Part shown: positions 1-8,422 of the stretch, one piece after another
How the letters are laid out: each line of letters starts with the position of its first letter
Numbering within the stretch: the first letter of the stretch is position 1
Virus record (IMG/VR): IMGVR_UViG_3300023181_000039
Coordinates: 1 to 50,037 of that record
DNA length: 50,037 nt
Reading direction: 5' to 3' (one strand)
Source of the DNA: a virus
The notes under the pieces: model-generated
What the model was told of the DNA's origin: nothing
Databases searched by the model: none
What the model saw: only the letters and a program-made list of their open reading frames with translations
Translations under genes and position numbers: made by a program

Positions 1-7
1 AAATTTA

Positions 8-1117
8 ATGATCATTGGCTGTACAGATATTGAAGAATTTCCTCCATTCTTTGTACATACTATTAAAAATGGTGTTATTATTAATAGTATCTTTTATAGA
101 GAAAAAGAAAAACCAGTTTATACAAATGGTTATAACTCTTATAACTATAATACTCCTAATATTACTAACGTTAAATGGAAGAATAAAGCTACTGGTGATA
201 TTCTATCTCATTTGAAGGAAACTGATAGTACTAGAATTGAAGTATTAGTAGATAAATGGGTTAGGTGTGTTAGTGATATGGATTCTCCTTATGGCCCAAA
301 AGAAAACATAGTTAAAATTACTAAAAACAAATGGTATTTAGTAGATGATTCTTCTGTTGATAATGGTTATGATATTCAGTTATTAGATGATAGAGATAAC
401 CTAGTTTGGGTAAGTTTCTATATGTTTGATACTAAATATATTGACTATCCATCAGGTTATGGTTATTCTATGAGTAATATCTTTGAAGAAAATAATGCAA
501 CTAAGTTATTATATGCAAAAGGTACTATCATTAAATTAGCAGAAAGAGCTATTATTGACAAAGATAACAGAATTGGTTGTATGTATAATACTGATGAAGT
601 TATGGATATACCTGTATCATTATTAAGACCAGCATTAAAAGATGAAGTAGATGCTCATTTAGCTAGTAACGCAGAAGAATTAAATAAGATTCTTCAAGTA
701 AATAGTAAACAATCAGCAATTAACTTTGATAAAAATCCTGTTGATAATGGTACTAGTGAACTATCTAATGCAATGAGTGCTAATGGCAATGAACCTAAAG
801 AACCGGTTGAGGAGGCTTCCCCCTTTCGTGAAGTTGGTGATGTGGTTGTTTGGGAAGAATTAGGTAAAGTAAAAAAATCTGAGGATTTATCTATTATTTC
901 AGTAGAAACAGAAGTTATTCCTAATGAGGATGATGATGAAACTATTGTAGTAGTACATGCTATACTTGATGTTATTGATAGTAAAGTTGATGATCTTAAT
1001 GATTTATTAACTCATGTTGATTGGGCTGAAGTAAAAACCATTGGCCAGGAATTAAAAGATATAGTCAATGAAGCATATAATGTTGATGGTGTTAGAAGCA
1101 CTATTGCTAAAAATTAA
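8..1117 (+). CDS. Hypothetical acidic protein upstream of amidoligase (possibly 5'-partial)
   Basis: I do not recognise this 369-residue protein. The reading frame stays open to the left edge of the window, so the ATG at 8 may not be the true start. A beta-rich stretch at about residues 82-145 (WVRC, GYDIQLLDD, LVWVSFYMFD) resembles the small SH3-like domains common in phage proteins; this is an impression from pattern only. The C-terminal 120 residues are very acidic (EDDDE, DVIDSKVDDLNDL) and look like a flexible tail plus a helix. Its place directly before the amidoligase suggests it could serve the same pathway as substrate, adaptor or regulator, but nothing in the sequence proves this. 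Confidence 0.6.
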   Translation: MIIGCTDIEEFPPFFVHTIKNGVIINSIFYREKEKPVYTNGYNSYNYNTPNITNVKWKNKATGDILSHLKETDSTRIEVLVDKWVRCVSDMDSPYGPKENIVKITKNKWYLVDDSSVDNGYDIQLLDDRDNLVWVSFYMFDTKYIDYPSGYGYSMSNIFEENNATKLLYAKGTIIKLAERAIIDKDNRIGCMYNTDEVMDIPVSLLRPALKDEVDAHLASNAEELNKILQVNSKQSAINFDKNPVDNGTSELSNAMSANGNEPKEPVEEASPFREVGDVVVWEELGKVKKSEDLSIISVETEVIPNEDDDETIVVVHAILDVIDSKVDDLNDLLTHVDWAEVKTIGQELKDIVNEAYNVDGVRSTIAKN

Positions 1118-1136
1118 ACTAATAATATTAATATTA

Positions 1137-2615
1137 ATGAAAGAAACAATAGAAATAGGTGGAAAACAGTATGATGTTGATAGTCCTAGTTTAACAAAAG
1201 ATTACTTTACTAAAGAATTTATTTTAATTGATGGAAGTGTAAATATTGTGTCTGCTTTAACATTAAGTAGGACTGCTGGTTATGAGGGTTCTATAGAAAG
1301 TGTAAACATACATAGAGATACATTTAATGCTAGAATAGCTGCTGGTAAAGTTGTTACTTTAGTTACTAGGTTTGGTGATGTTCATATGATTCAAAAAGTT
1401 AGGTCTGAAGGAGATGGTAGAATTTATCCTTCTAATGCTCCTACTGTAGGTAGAGTTTATTATGATGATTATACCAATCCTAGGCAGAATGTTAAAAATA
1501 AATTTAGACCATTTAATAACCAAGTATCTGTTTTTAAAGATATTCATAATAAACTAATTCCTGATCAAGATCGTAAAAAACTTATTGAAAGAAATTATAA
1601 TTTTGGAGTAGACAGTCCAACTTATAAAATCTCAGAAGGTAAGAATTATACATTTGGTGTAGAACTAGAAACTAGTTCAGGAAGATTAACAGTAGAAGAT
1701 GAAGTAGGTCTTAATCTTAAATGTGAATTTGATGGATCTCTTAGAGAAACACCAGATCAGAGGAAAGAAGATGTACTTGGTGGAGAGTATATTACAGGTG
1801 TACTTAAAGGAGATAAAGGATTTTATCAACTTCAAAGAGTTTGTAATACATTATCTGATAGATGTACTATTAATGGTAAATGTGGTGTCCATGTACATAT
1901 AGGTAATATATCTTTTAACAAAGAGACTATTATTTATTTGTATAAATTAGGTGAATTACTTCAAAATGAAGTTTATCAAATGCTTCCTAAATCTAGGAGA
2001 GAAAATGCTTATTGCAGAAAGATCAAGAATATAACACTTGATTTAGCTGGTTTAAATAGTGTTAGTAGCTCTATAGGTTATGATATTTTAGTTGATGAAT
2101 ATTATCATCAGATATTTAAAGAAGTATCTCATGGTAAAGAAGCTAATAGACAACACAATAAAAAAAGTAATCACCCTATGGGTAGTAAATGTGGTTATGA
2201 TAAAACTACTCAGCGTTATTGCTGGTTAAATTTTGTTACAGCTATGTTTAATACTAAAGGTAATCCAGAAGCAATTACGCTCGAATTCCGTTCACATAGT
2301 GCCACACTCAACTATACAAAGATTAAAAACTGGGTTAAAATCTGTATGGCCTTTGTGTCATTTGCTGAGAATAATAAAGCTTCTATTCGTAGAGGCTATT
2401 GGTTAGACTCTGATAAATTAGAACACAATATTGATCTATCTACAATTGTTAGAGCAGCTTATCCTAAATCTTATAAATTACTCCAAAGATATATTGAAGA
2501 TAGAAAATCTAAGTTTGCTTTTGATGATGGTAAAATAGAGGAATTAGAGTACAAAACAGATAAAGAAGGAGTTAAAGCGTTAACCTTAAAAGAAGATATA
2601 CAATGTGCCTTATAG
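1137..2615 (+). CDS. Amidoligase (COOH-NH2 ligase, Amidoligase_2-like)
   Basis: Predicted ATP-dependent ligase that joins a carboxylate to an amine, with the glutamine-synthetase/glutamate-cysteine-ligase fold. With the start at 1137 (492 aa), the family pattern is visible: GVELE (E176, E178), EFDGSL (D199), GGEYIT (E217), CGVHVHIG (H252, H254) and LEFRSHSATLN (E383, R385), which fit the metal and nucleotide binding residues. About 170 N-terminal residues precede the catalytic domain and are not recognised. An in-frame ATG exists at 1068, but that would overlap the previous gene by 50 bases and add a hydrophobic leader of low quality, so 1137 is preferred. The stop overlaps the glutamine amidotransferase start by 13 bases, pointing to coupled expression. 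The substrate is unknown. Confidence 0.85.
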   Translation: MKETIEIGGKQYDVDSPSLTKDYFTKEFILIDGSVNIVSALTLSRTAGYEGSIESVNIHRDTFNARIAAGKVVTLVTRFGDVHMIQKVRSEGDGRIYPSNAPTVGRVYYDDYTNPRQNVKNKFRPFNNQVSVFKDIHNKLIPDQDRKKLIERNYNFGVDSPTYKISEGKNYTFGVELETSSGRLTVEDEVGLNLKCEFDGSLRETPDQRKEDVLGGEYITGVLKGDKGFYQLQRVCNTLSDRCTINGKCGVHVHIGNISFNKETIIYLYKLGELLQNEVYQMLPKSRRENAYCRKIKNITLDLAGLNSVSSSIGYDILVDEYYHQIFKEVSHGKEANRQHNKKSNHPMGSKCGYDKTTQRYCWLNFVTAMFNTKGNPEAITLEFRSHSATLNYTKIKNWVKICMAFVSFAENNKASIRRGYWLDSDKLEHNIDLSTIVRAAYPKSYKLLQRYIEDRKSKFAFDDGKIEELEYKTDKEGVKALTLKEDIQCAL

Positions 2616-3847
2616 CAATTTCCCCAAGAGGGACTGACAAATACTCAGAATTCTTTTTACAAGGTATAAGAAACTCTGCAATGACTAATAATCATGGATA
2701 TGGTTATTCTTACAAAAGAACAAAAGCTAATGTAGTCCATTTCTCTAAAGGTTTTAGAGATTTGGAAGTTATGTTAGATCAGATTAAAAAACATAATCTT
2801 GATGATGATGATGAATTAATTGTTCACTTACGATGGGCTTCAGCTGGAGCTCAAAGTATGGCTAATACTCATCCTTTTTTTGTTAATTATAATTCTGAAT
2901 ATGCACATACTGCATTACAAGGAATTATAGATTTTCCAGCAGTATTTCACAATGGTACTTTTAGTAATTTTATTGATGAAAGTGATCATAGTGATACTTT
3001 TAACTTCACTAATAGCTTTTTGAAGATTAAAGGTATCTGGAATATGTTTAAGAATGATAGAGAGAAGTTTATGCAAGTATTTAAAGACTTAATAGGTTCT
3101 AATAAATTAGCCATTATGGGTAAGGAGTTAGAAGAAACTATTATAGTTGGTAATTTTGTAAATAAAGAAGGTTATATATTCTCTAATACTAGTTATGAAA
3201 ATAACTATAGAAGACCTATAGAATCTATTGATACATCTCTTAGATTAGTTAAAGGAGGAAAGGAAGCAAACGCAGGCTTAGAAGAACAAAAAAATCTAGC
3301 AACAAGTATATCAAGTCAGAATCTAAACACAAAAAATATAAAGGTTACGCCTGCTAACTTTCGAGATTTTAGAATTAAAAGTCATTGTATTATAACTGGT
3401 TGTGGTGTTAGACCTATTTTAAAAGATAGTTTTTTCACTATAGCTAAGTATTCAGATAATGACCCTGATGTTATACTTAGTGTATTAAACGAAGCTAGTA
3501 CCTATAGAACTGTTAGTAAAGTTCAATTAGAGAATGGTTTTATATTATTACCTAGGCAAGAAGTACAAGGTAAATATTTTGATTATCTTAAATTAAAACG
3601 TGATATTGCAGAAAGTAATTCAGCTGTTAAAAAGGTTTGGAATAAAGTTTTAGGTGTTTCTGGAAGAAGTACTATACCTGATAAAATCAGGATTAAACAT
3701 GGTGTATTAGATGAACCTTTAAATACCGAAGCTATTATTATGTTTTTAAAAGATAATGAAAAATACATAAACAAATTCAAATTCCAAGAATTGTGTGCTG
3801 AAATAAAAGCAAAACAAGTTGAAGAATTTGCAAACTGTATGTGCTAA
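2603..3847 (+). CDS. Class II glutamine amidotransferase (Ntn hydrolase)
   Basis: Predicted glutaminase domain that releases ammonia from glutamine for transfer by a partner enzyme. The protein starts MCLIAIS: removing Met would expose Cys2 as the N-terminal nucleophile. Other family residues are present: VHLRWASAG (R77), THPF (H90), FHNGTFSNF (N117, G118 of the oxyanion hole) and SDTFNFT (D131). Residues 1 to about 210 form this domain; the remaining 200 residues have no recognised domain and no synthetase module is fused. The gene overlaps the amidoligase by 13 bases. Amidoligases and class II amidotransferases are known to co-occur in bacterial and phage operons, so the pair probably acts together. 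The tail ends in CMC, a cysteine pair of unknown meaning. Confidence 0.88.
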   Translation: MCLIAISPRGTDKYSEFFLQGIRNSAMTNNHGYGYSYKRTKANVVHFSKGFRDLEVMLDQIKKHNLDDDDELIVHLRWASAGAQSMANTHPFFVNYNSEYAHTALQGIIDFPAVFHNGTFSNFIDESDHSDTFNFTNSFLKIKGIWNMFKNDREKFMQVFKDLIGSNKLAIMGKELEETIIVGNFVNKEGYIFSNTSYENNYRRPIESIDTSLRLVKGGKEANAGLEEQKNLATSISSQNLNTKNIKVTPANFRDFRIKSHCIITGCGVRPILKDSFFTIAKYSDNDPDVILSVLNEASTYRTVSKVQLENGFILLPRQEVQGKYFDYLKLKRDIAESNSAVKKVWNKVLGVSGRSTIPDKIRIKHGVLDEPLNTEAIIMFLKDNEKYINKFKFQELCAEIKAKQVEEFANCMC

Positions 3848-3851
3848 AACT

Positions 3852-3916
3852 AAGAGGGATATTTAGAAATAAAACTTGTATAACCTACAAATGTTTTGTA
3901 TCTTTGTATCCCTCTT
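3852..3916. terminator. Long-loop inverted repeat behind the amidotransferase gene
   Basis: AAGAGGGATA (3852-3861) is perfectly complementary to TATCCCTCTT (3907-3916), followed by TTTAC. This 10-bp stem with a 45-nt loop could end transcription of the amidoligase operon. The loop also contains the promoter at 3876-3906, so transcripts that begin there would lack the left arm. Confidence 0.5.
3876..3906 (+). promoter_or_regulatory. Bacteroides-type promoter before nrdB
   Basis: TTG (3876-3878), a 20-base spacer and TATCTTTG (3899-3906) match the primary sigma promoter of Bacteroidota (TTTG, 19-21 nt, TAnnTTTG). It lies in the only sizeable gap of the rightward block, about 40 bases before nrdB. 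A strong Shine-Dalgarno-like AAAGGAGGAG (3936-3945) sits immediately before the start codon; most other genes here lack one. Confidence 0.75.
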
Positions 3917-3946
3917 TTACAATTGAGAAGAGGATAAAGGAGGAGA

Positions 3947-4954
3947 ATGAGTAGAATTTATGAAAAGAGAACGGAATTCAAACCTTATGAGTATAACAAC
4001 TTATTAGGTTACAGAGAAGCTATCAGAGCTTCAAGATGGGATGTTGAAGAATTTGATTTTAGTGAAGATATACAAGATTTTCATATAAACTTAGATTCTA
4101 AGGAAAGAAATACTATTAAGAATGCTATGTTAGCTATCAGTCAGATAGAAACAGAGAATGTTAAAACATTTTGGGCAGAGATAGGTAATATATTTCCTAA
4201 GCCTGAGATAGCTATGGTTGGTATAACATTTGGTGAAAATGAAATAACACATAGTCTGGCTTATGCTAAATTATTAGAAATATTAGGTTTTAATGAAGAA
4301 TTCAAGTTATTATTGAAGAATCCTGTAATAGAAGGACGAGTTAATTATTTAACTAAGTATCTAAGAAATGTAGGAGATAATCCTCAACAATTTCAAGCAT
4401 TAAAATTAGCTTTATTTAGTTTATTTGTAGAAAATGTATCATTATTTTCACAATTTGCTATTATAAAGTCATTTAGAAAACACAAGAATTATCTAAAGAG
4501 TATAGATAATGTAGTACTAAGTACTCAAAAAGATGAATTAGTTCATGCTAAATTTGGTATTGAATTATTAAGAATTATAAAATCTGAGAATCCTGAATGG
4601 TTTAATGATGAGTTCTATGAGAAGATTTATAGAGCTTGTAATAAAGCATATTTAGCAGAAGAGAAGATACTTGAGTGGATCTTTGAACAAGGAGATTTAG
4701 ATTTTCTAAAATTAGAAGATATCAAAGAATTTACTAGAAGTAGGTTTAATGATAGTTTAATAGATATTGGAGCTAAACCAATATTTGAGATAGATAAAAA
4801 CAAACTTAGTTCGTTGAAGTGGTTTGTAGAAGAGATTTATGCTTATACAAGAAATGATTTCTTTAATACCAAATCAGCTAATTATAACAAGGTCAGTGTA
4901 AAAACTGCAGATGTGATAGGAGCAATAAGGAGGGTGAAGAATGAGATGGTATAA
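3947..4954 (+). CDS. nrdB: Ribonucleotide reductase class I, small (beta) subunit
   Basis: Forms the metal-tyrosyl radical used by NrdA to reduce ribonucleotides to deoxyribonucleotides. At 335 aa it is close to the usual length. Ligands are visible: E68 (at the position of the E. coli Asp84), E99-x-x-H102, E162 and E197-x-x-H200. The radical tyrosine is Y106 in the pattern ExxHxxxY, so this is a tyrosyl-radical type and not a radical-free variant. A strong AGGAGG ribosome site precedes the ATG. It follows the Bacteroides-type promoter and overlaps nrdA by 14 bases, so both subunits should be made from one transcript. The order beta then alpha is reversed relative to many bacteria. Confidence 0.95.
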   Translation: MSRIYEKRTEFKPYEYNNLLGYREAIRASRWDVEEFDFSEDIQDFHINLDSKERNTIKNAMLAISQIETENVKTFWAEIGNIFPKPEIAMVGITFGENEITHSLAYAKLLEILGFNEEFKLLLKNPVIEGRVNYLTKYLRNVGDNPQQFQALKLALFSLFVENVSLFSQFAIIKSFRKHKNYLKSIDNVVLSTQKDELVHAKFGIELLRIIKSENPEWFNDEFYEKIYRACNKAYLAEEKILEWIFEQGDLDFLKLEDIKEFTRSRFNDSLIDIGAKPIFEIDKNKLSSLKWFVEEIYAYTRNDFFNTKSANYNKVSVKTADVIGAIRRVKNEMV

Positions 4955-7544
4955 TGAATTAAGTAAGTTGTTTATGTCTAGAGGCTATCTAAAAGATGGT
5001 CAAACTATAGAAGAAAGAATCAAAGAGATGGGTGATTATGCCCAATCTATATTAAATAAAGAAGGTTATTCTGATAAATTTCAGGATTATTGTAAAAGAG
5101 GATGGTTTATTGAACCTACACCTTGTTGGACTAACTTTGGAGTGAAGAATGCAGGATCTGCTGTATCTTGCTTTGGATTATATATTGATGATAATACACC
5201 ATCTATTTTAACAGCTGTAGCAGAGGCTGGAATGCAATCAAAAATAGGAGGTGGTACATCAGGTTACTTTGGTAAAATAAGGCCAAGAGGAAGCGCTATT
5301 ACAGGTGGAGGTAAATCAAATGGAGCAGTTAGTTTTATGCCCCTATTTGAAACTAACTCTAATGTAATATCTCAAGTAAATAGAAGAGGACACTTTTCAG
5401 CTACTTTAGATATTGAACATGCTGATTGTGATGAATTTCTTAAAATTAGAAGTGAAGGTAATCCTATACAGGAATTAAGTTTCTCTATTTCTATTTCTAA
5501 TAAATTTATGCAAAAAGTTTATGAAGAAGATCCTGTAGCTATTGAGAAATTAAGAAAGGTTGCTCAAAGTAGATTTCATACTGGATTTCCTTATATATTC
5601 TTCTCAGATAATGTAAATAACAATACTGTAGATGTATATAAAGAAACACTATCTACTATATTTCATAGTAATATGTGTCAGCCTAAAGAAGCTACCTTAT
5701 TATTAAAAACTAATATAGGAAGCCGTATTATTACTATGAATGAATTAAAAATAGGTGATATTATATGGTCAGGCAGTCAGTGGACTAAAGTTATTAATAA
5801 ATGGTCAAATGGAATTAAACCTGTTTATAAATATAATACTAGTACTGGATATTTCTTAGGAACTGATAATCATAAAATCTTTTCAAATAATAATAAAGTA
5901 GAAATTGGTAAAGCTAAAACTATTGATTGGACTGTTGGTGATTCATCTGTTTTATCAAAAGAATTTGATTTACAATCTATTATGGATGGTCTTGTTTTAG
6001 GAGATGGTTCAGTACATAAAGCTAGTAATAATTTAATTTACTTAAATATTGGAGAAAAAGATTATGATTATTTCAATTCTGAAATAAAAGATCTAGTTAA
6101 TAAAAAAATAGGTGTAGGTAAAACAGCGTATTCAATTAATACATATATTGAACATGAAGAATTGCCTAAAACTTATTTAAGAGGAATTCCTGATAGATAT
6201 TTTTATGCTGATGAAAAAATTAAGAGGAGTTTTTTAAGAGGTTTGTTTTCTGCTAATGGTAGTGTAGTAGGTACTAGAATTGTATTAACACAATCATCTA
6301 AGAGATTAATAGAACAAGCTAGAGAAATGTTATCTTCATTAGGTATACACTCTTATATAACGTCAATAAAAGAACAAGTAAGAATTTTTAAAAATGGTAA
6401 CTATACAACTAGAGAGTGTTTTAGTATTAATATAACTTCTGGTAGAGATTTATTTAAAGAATATATTGGATTTATTCAGTTATATAAAGTAGATAAAATT
6501 AAAGTTTCTAATAAGAATAGATATCAAACATCAGTTATTAAAGATGTTGAATATATAGAAGATTCTGAAGTTTTTGAAATAACTGTAGATGCTGATGAAC
6601 ATAGATATTGGACAGGAGGTGTTTTAGCATCAAACTGTCATGAGATAGCTTTACCTAATAATAGTAAAGAATCTTTTGTTTGTGATCTTCTAGGAATGAA
6701 TCTAGAGTATTATGATGAATGGAAGAATACAGATGCTGTTGAAGTAGCTATATATTTCTTAGATGCTATGTTAACTGATTTTATAAATATCAATAAGGAT
6801 ACACCTTATATGAATAAAGCAGTTAGATTTGCGGAAAGACATAGAGCTGTAGGATTAGGAGCATCAGGATTTCATACATATTTACAATATTTAAATATAC
6901 CTTTTGAATCATTACAAGCTAAAGGTATTAATTACCAAATATTTAAGAACTTACATGATCAAGCTTATAGAGCTTCTGAGAAAATGGCTCTTGAATATGG
7001 TAAACCTGATATGTTATCTGATGATAAATATAAAAGAAGACATACATGTTTATTAGCTATTGCTCCTAATACATCAAGTTCATTTATTAAATTACAACAA
7101 TCTCAATCTATTGAGCCTTATGTTAGTAATTATTATATAAAAGATGTAGCTAAAGTTAGAGTAAGTGTTAAAAATAGATTTTTAGAAGAAGTATTAATTA
7201 AATTAGGTCAAAATACTGATGATGTTTGGGAGTCAATTCTTAAAAATAATGGATCAGTTCAACATCTTGATTTCTTAGATAAACATACTAAAGATGTATT
7301 TAAAACATTTGGAGAAATATCACAATATGAAGTATTATTACAAGCATCAATAAGACAACCTTTTATTGATCAATCTCAATCTTTAAATTTAATGATACCT
7401 GAAGGAACAAACCCTGAAGATGTATTATATTTAATTATTAAAGCTCATGAGTTAGGTATTAAAACTCTATATTATCAATTAAATGTTTCAGCTGCTATGG
7501 AATTTACTAATTCTATTACAGAATGCGTTTCCTGCGCAGGCTAA
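4941..7544 (+). CDS. nrdA: Ribonucleotide reductase class I, large (alpha) subunit, intein-containing precursor
   Basis: Catalytic subunit of ribonucleotide reductase. The 867-aa precursor contains a 320-aa intein (residues 246-565), leaving a mature enzyme of 547 aa. Active-site parts are present: SCFGL (partner cysteine equivalent to E. coli Cys225), spliced junction SNM/CHEIALP (N-x-C-x-E, thiyl-radical Cys and Glu), FVCDLLGMN (Cys462 equivalent), LYYQ (radical-transfer tyrosines) and a C-terminal CVSC tail for thiol exchange. The protein is much shorter than the 761-aa E. coli enzyme because the N-terminal ATP-cone and adjoining region are absent, so allosteric activity control by ATP/dATP is probably missing. 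A GGAGGG ribosome site precedes the start inside nrdB. Confidence 0.95.
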   Translation: MRWYNELSKLFMSRGYLKDGQTIEERIKEMGDYAQSILNKEGYSDKFQDYCKRGWFIEPTPCWTNFGVKNAGSAVSCFGLYIDDNTPSILTAVAEAGMQSKIGGGTSGYFGKIRPRGSAITGGGKSNGAVSFMPLFETNSNVISQVNRRGHFSATLDIEHADCDEFLKIRSEGNPIQELSFSISISNKFMQKVYEEDPVAIEKLRKVAQSRFHTGFPYIFFSDNVNNNTVDVYKETLSTIFHSNMCQPKEATLLLKTNIGSRIITMNELKIGDIIWSGSQWTKVINKWSNGIKPVYKYNTSTGYFLGTDNHKIFSNNNKVEIGKAKTIDWTVGDSSVLSKEFDLQSIMDGLVLGDGSVHKASNNLIYLNIGEKDYDYFNSEIKDLVNKKIGVGKTAYSINTYIEHEELPKTYLRGIPDRYFYADEKIKRSFLRGLFSANGSVVGTRIVLTQSSKRLIEQAREMLSSLGIHSYITSIKEQVRIFKNGNYTTRECFSINITSGRDLFKEYIGFIQLYKVDKIKVSNKNRYQTSVIKDVEYIEDSEVFEITVDADEHRYWTGGVLASNCHEIALPNNSKESFVCDLLGMNLEYYDEWKNTDAVEVAIYFLDAMLTDFININKDTPYMNKAVRFAERHRAVGLGASGFHTYLQYLNIPFESLQAKGINYQIFKNLHDQAYRASEKMALEYGKPDMLSDDKYKRRHTCLLAIAPNTSSSFIKLQQSQSIEPYVSNYYIKDVAKVRVSVKNRFLEEVLIKLGQNTDDVWESILKNNGSVQHLDFLDKHTKDVFKTFGEISQYEVLLQASIRQPFIDQSQSLNLMIPEGTNPEDVLYLIIKAHELGIKTLYYQLNVSAAMEFTNSITECVSCAG
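5676..6635 (+). mobile_element. Intein with LAGLIDADG endonuclease domain in nrdA
   Basis: Protein-splicing element of 320 residues. It starts at Cys1 (CQPKEATLL), has block B TDNH at intein residues 63-66, two LAGLIDADG-type motifs (MDGLVLGDGS at 103-112; FLRGLFSANGS at 186-196), block F VDADEHRYW and ends VLASN, followed by Cys+1. The penultimate residue is Ser rather than the usual His, as in some other inteins. The insertion point is directly before the catalytic cysteine of the reductase, so the enzyme is inactive until splicing. The second LAGLIDADG motif has Asn in place of the metal-binding acid, so homing cleavage may be lost or weakened. Confidence 0.95.
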
Positions 7545-7574
7545 TGAAATAAATAAACTATAAAACTATAAATA

Positions 7575-7754
7575 ATGACAGGAAGAAGAATTTTATTAAA
7601 ACTACTAGGTTGGGACTTAGATGAATATGCTCCTAAAATGTGGTACAATACTCAAAATAGTGCTACTAAAAGGTGGTCTAAAAGAGCTAGAAGAATGTTA
7701 AACAGAGACTGTCATAAACAAATACAAGAAGAGATATATGGAAGTAAAAATTAA
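7575..7754 (+). CDS. Small basic hypothetical protein (59 aa)
   Basis: Not recognised. Starts MTGRRILLKLLGWD and is rich in Arg and Lys, with Trp residues spaced along a probably helical body (KMWYN, KRWSKRARRMLNRD). It fills the only space between nrdA and the dUTPase gene and overlaps the latter by 17 bases, which supports it as a real coupled gene. The basic charge would allow nucleic-acid binding, but that is only a guess. Confidence 0.6.
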   Translation: MTGRRILLKLLGWDLDEYAPKMWYNTQNSATKRWSKRARRMLNRDCHKQIQEEIYGSKN

Positions 7755-8163
7755 AAAATTAATACCTGAAGCTGTTATCCCGGCTTATGCAAAAGAGTCA
7801 GACGCAGGTTTAGATTTAACAGCTACATCAAAAGGAGTTGTAAACATGGAAGATCATGGTTACATTCAATATGGAGTTGGTTTATCTATAGAAGTACCAG
7901 AAGGTTATGTAGGGTATTTATTTCCTAGATCATCAATAAGTAATACAGGATTAATACTTTCTAACGCTGTAGGTGTTATAGACTCAGGATATAGAGGAGA
8001 AATAATGTTAAGATTTAAAGCTATTCCTAATACAAAGCAATATGAAATTGGAGAAAGAATAGCACAATTAATAATTATGCCTATTCCTAAAATTGAACTT
8101 ATTGAAGTAACAGAATTATCTACAACTAAAAGAGATGTAGGTGGATTTGGATCAACAAATTAA
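7738..8163 (+). CDS. dut: dUTP diphosphatase (trimeric dUTPase)
   Basis: Hydrolyses dUTP to dUMP and pyrophosphate, keeping uracil out of DNA and feeding thymidylate synthesis. The 141-aa length is typical for the homotrimeric family. All five motifs are seen: DAGLDL (22-27), PRSSIS (63-68), GVIDSGYRGE (79-88, with catalytic Asp82), RIAQLII (107-113) and the C-terminal P-loop-like RDVGGFGSTN (132-141; Asp replaces the usual Gly or Ser second in the arm). It sits just downstream of nrdBA, completing a nucleotide-supply group. Confidence 0.97.
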   Translation: MEVKIKKLIPEAVIPAYAKESDAGLDLTATSKGVVNMEDHGYIQYGVGLSIEVPEGYVGYLFPRSSISNTGLILSNAVGVIDSGYRGEIMLRFKAIPNTKQYEIGERIAQLIIMPIPKIELIEVTELSTTKRDVGGFGSTN

Positions 8164-8177
8164 AATCTATATAAAAT

Positions 8178-8420
8178 ATGGCAAATAAGATGCAATTGGA
8201 TGAGCTGGAAGTATGTATTCAGCTTATCCAGGTAAGTAATCCAGAATTAAAGAAAGCTTCTTATATCGCTTTAAAAGAGGAAATAGAGAAGGAATTTAAA
8301 TGTGTTGTAGATTTAGATGATATATACTTATTACATGAGCCTACAATACAACAAGATGAACAAGCAGCAAGAGAGTATTATGGTACAATGTTTAATTTAG
8401 GTTACTCAGAATATATTTAA
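8178..8420 (+). CDS. Hypothetical protein (80 aa)
   Basis: Not recognised. The sequence is acidic and looks largely helical (NPELKKASYIALKEEIEKEFKC), with a possible beta stretch VVDLDDIYLL and an aromatic C-terminus (YYGTMFNLGYSEYI). It lies between the dUTPase and the helicase region, in the same direction and tightly spaced. No domain can be named. Confidence 0.65.
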   Translation: MANKMQLDELEVCIQLIQVSNPELKKASYIALKEEIEKEFKCVVDLDDIYLLHEPTIQQDEQAAREYYGTMFNLGYSEYI

Positions 8421-8422
8421 TT

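Noticed and set aside
1068-1136. Upstream ATG extending the amidoligase by 23 residues
   Set aside because: It would overlap the previous gene by 50 bases and encode a poor Leu/Ile-rich leader; the ATG at 1137 is free-standing.
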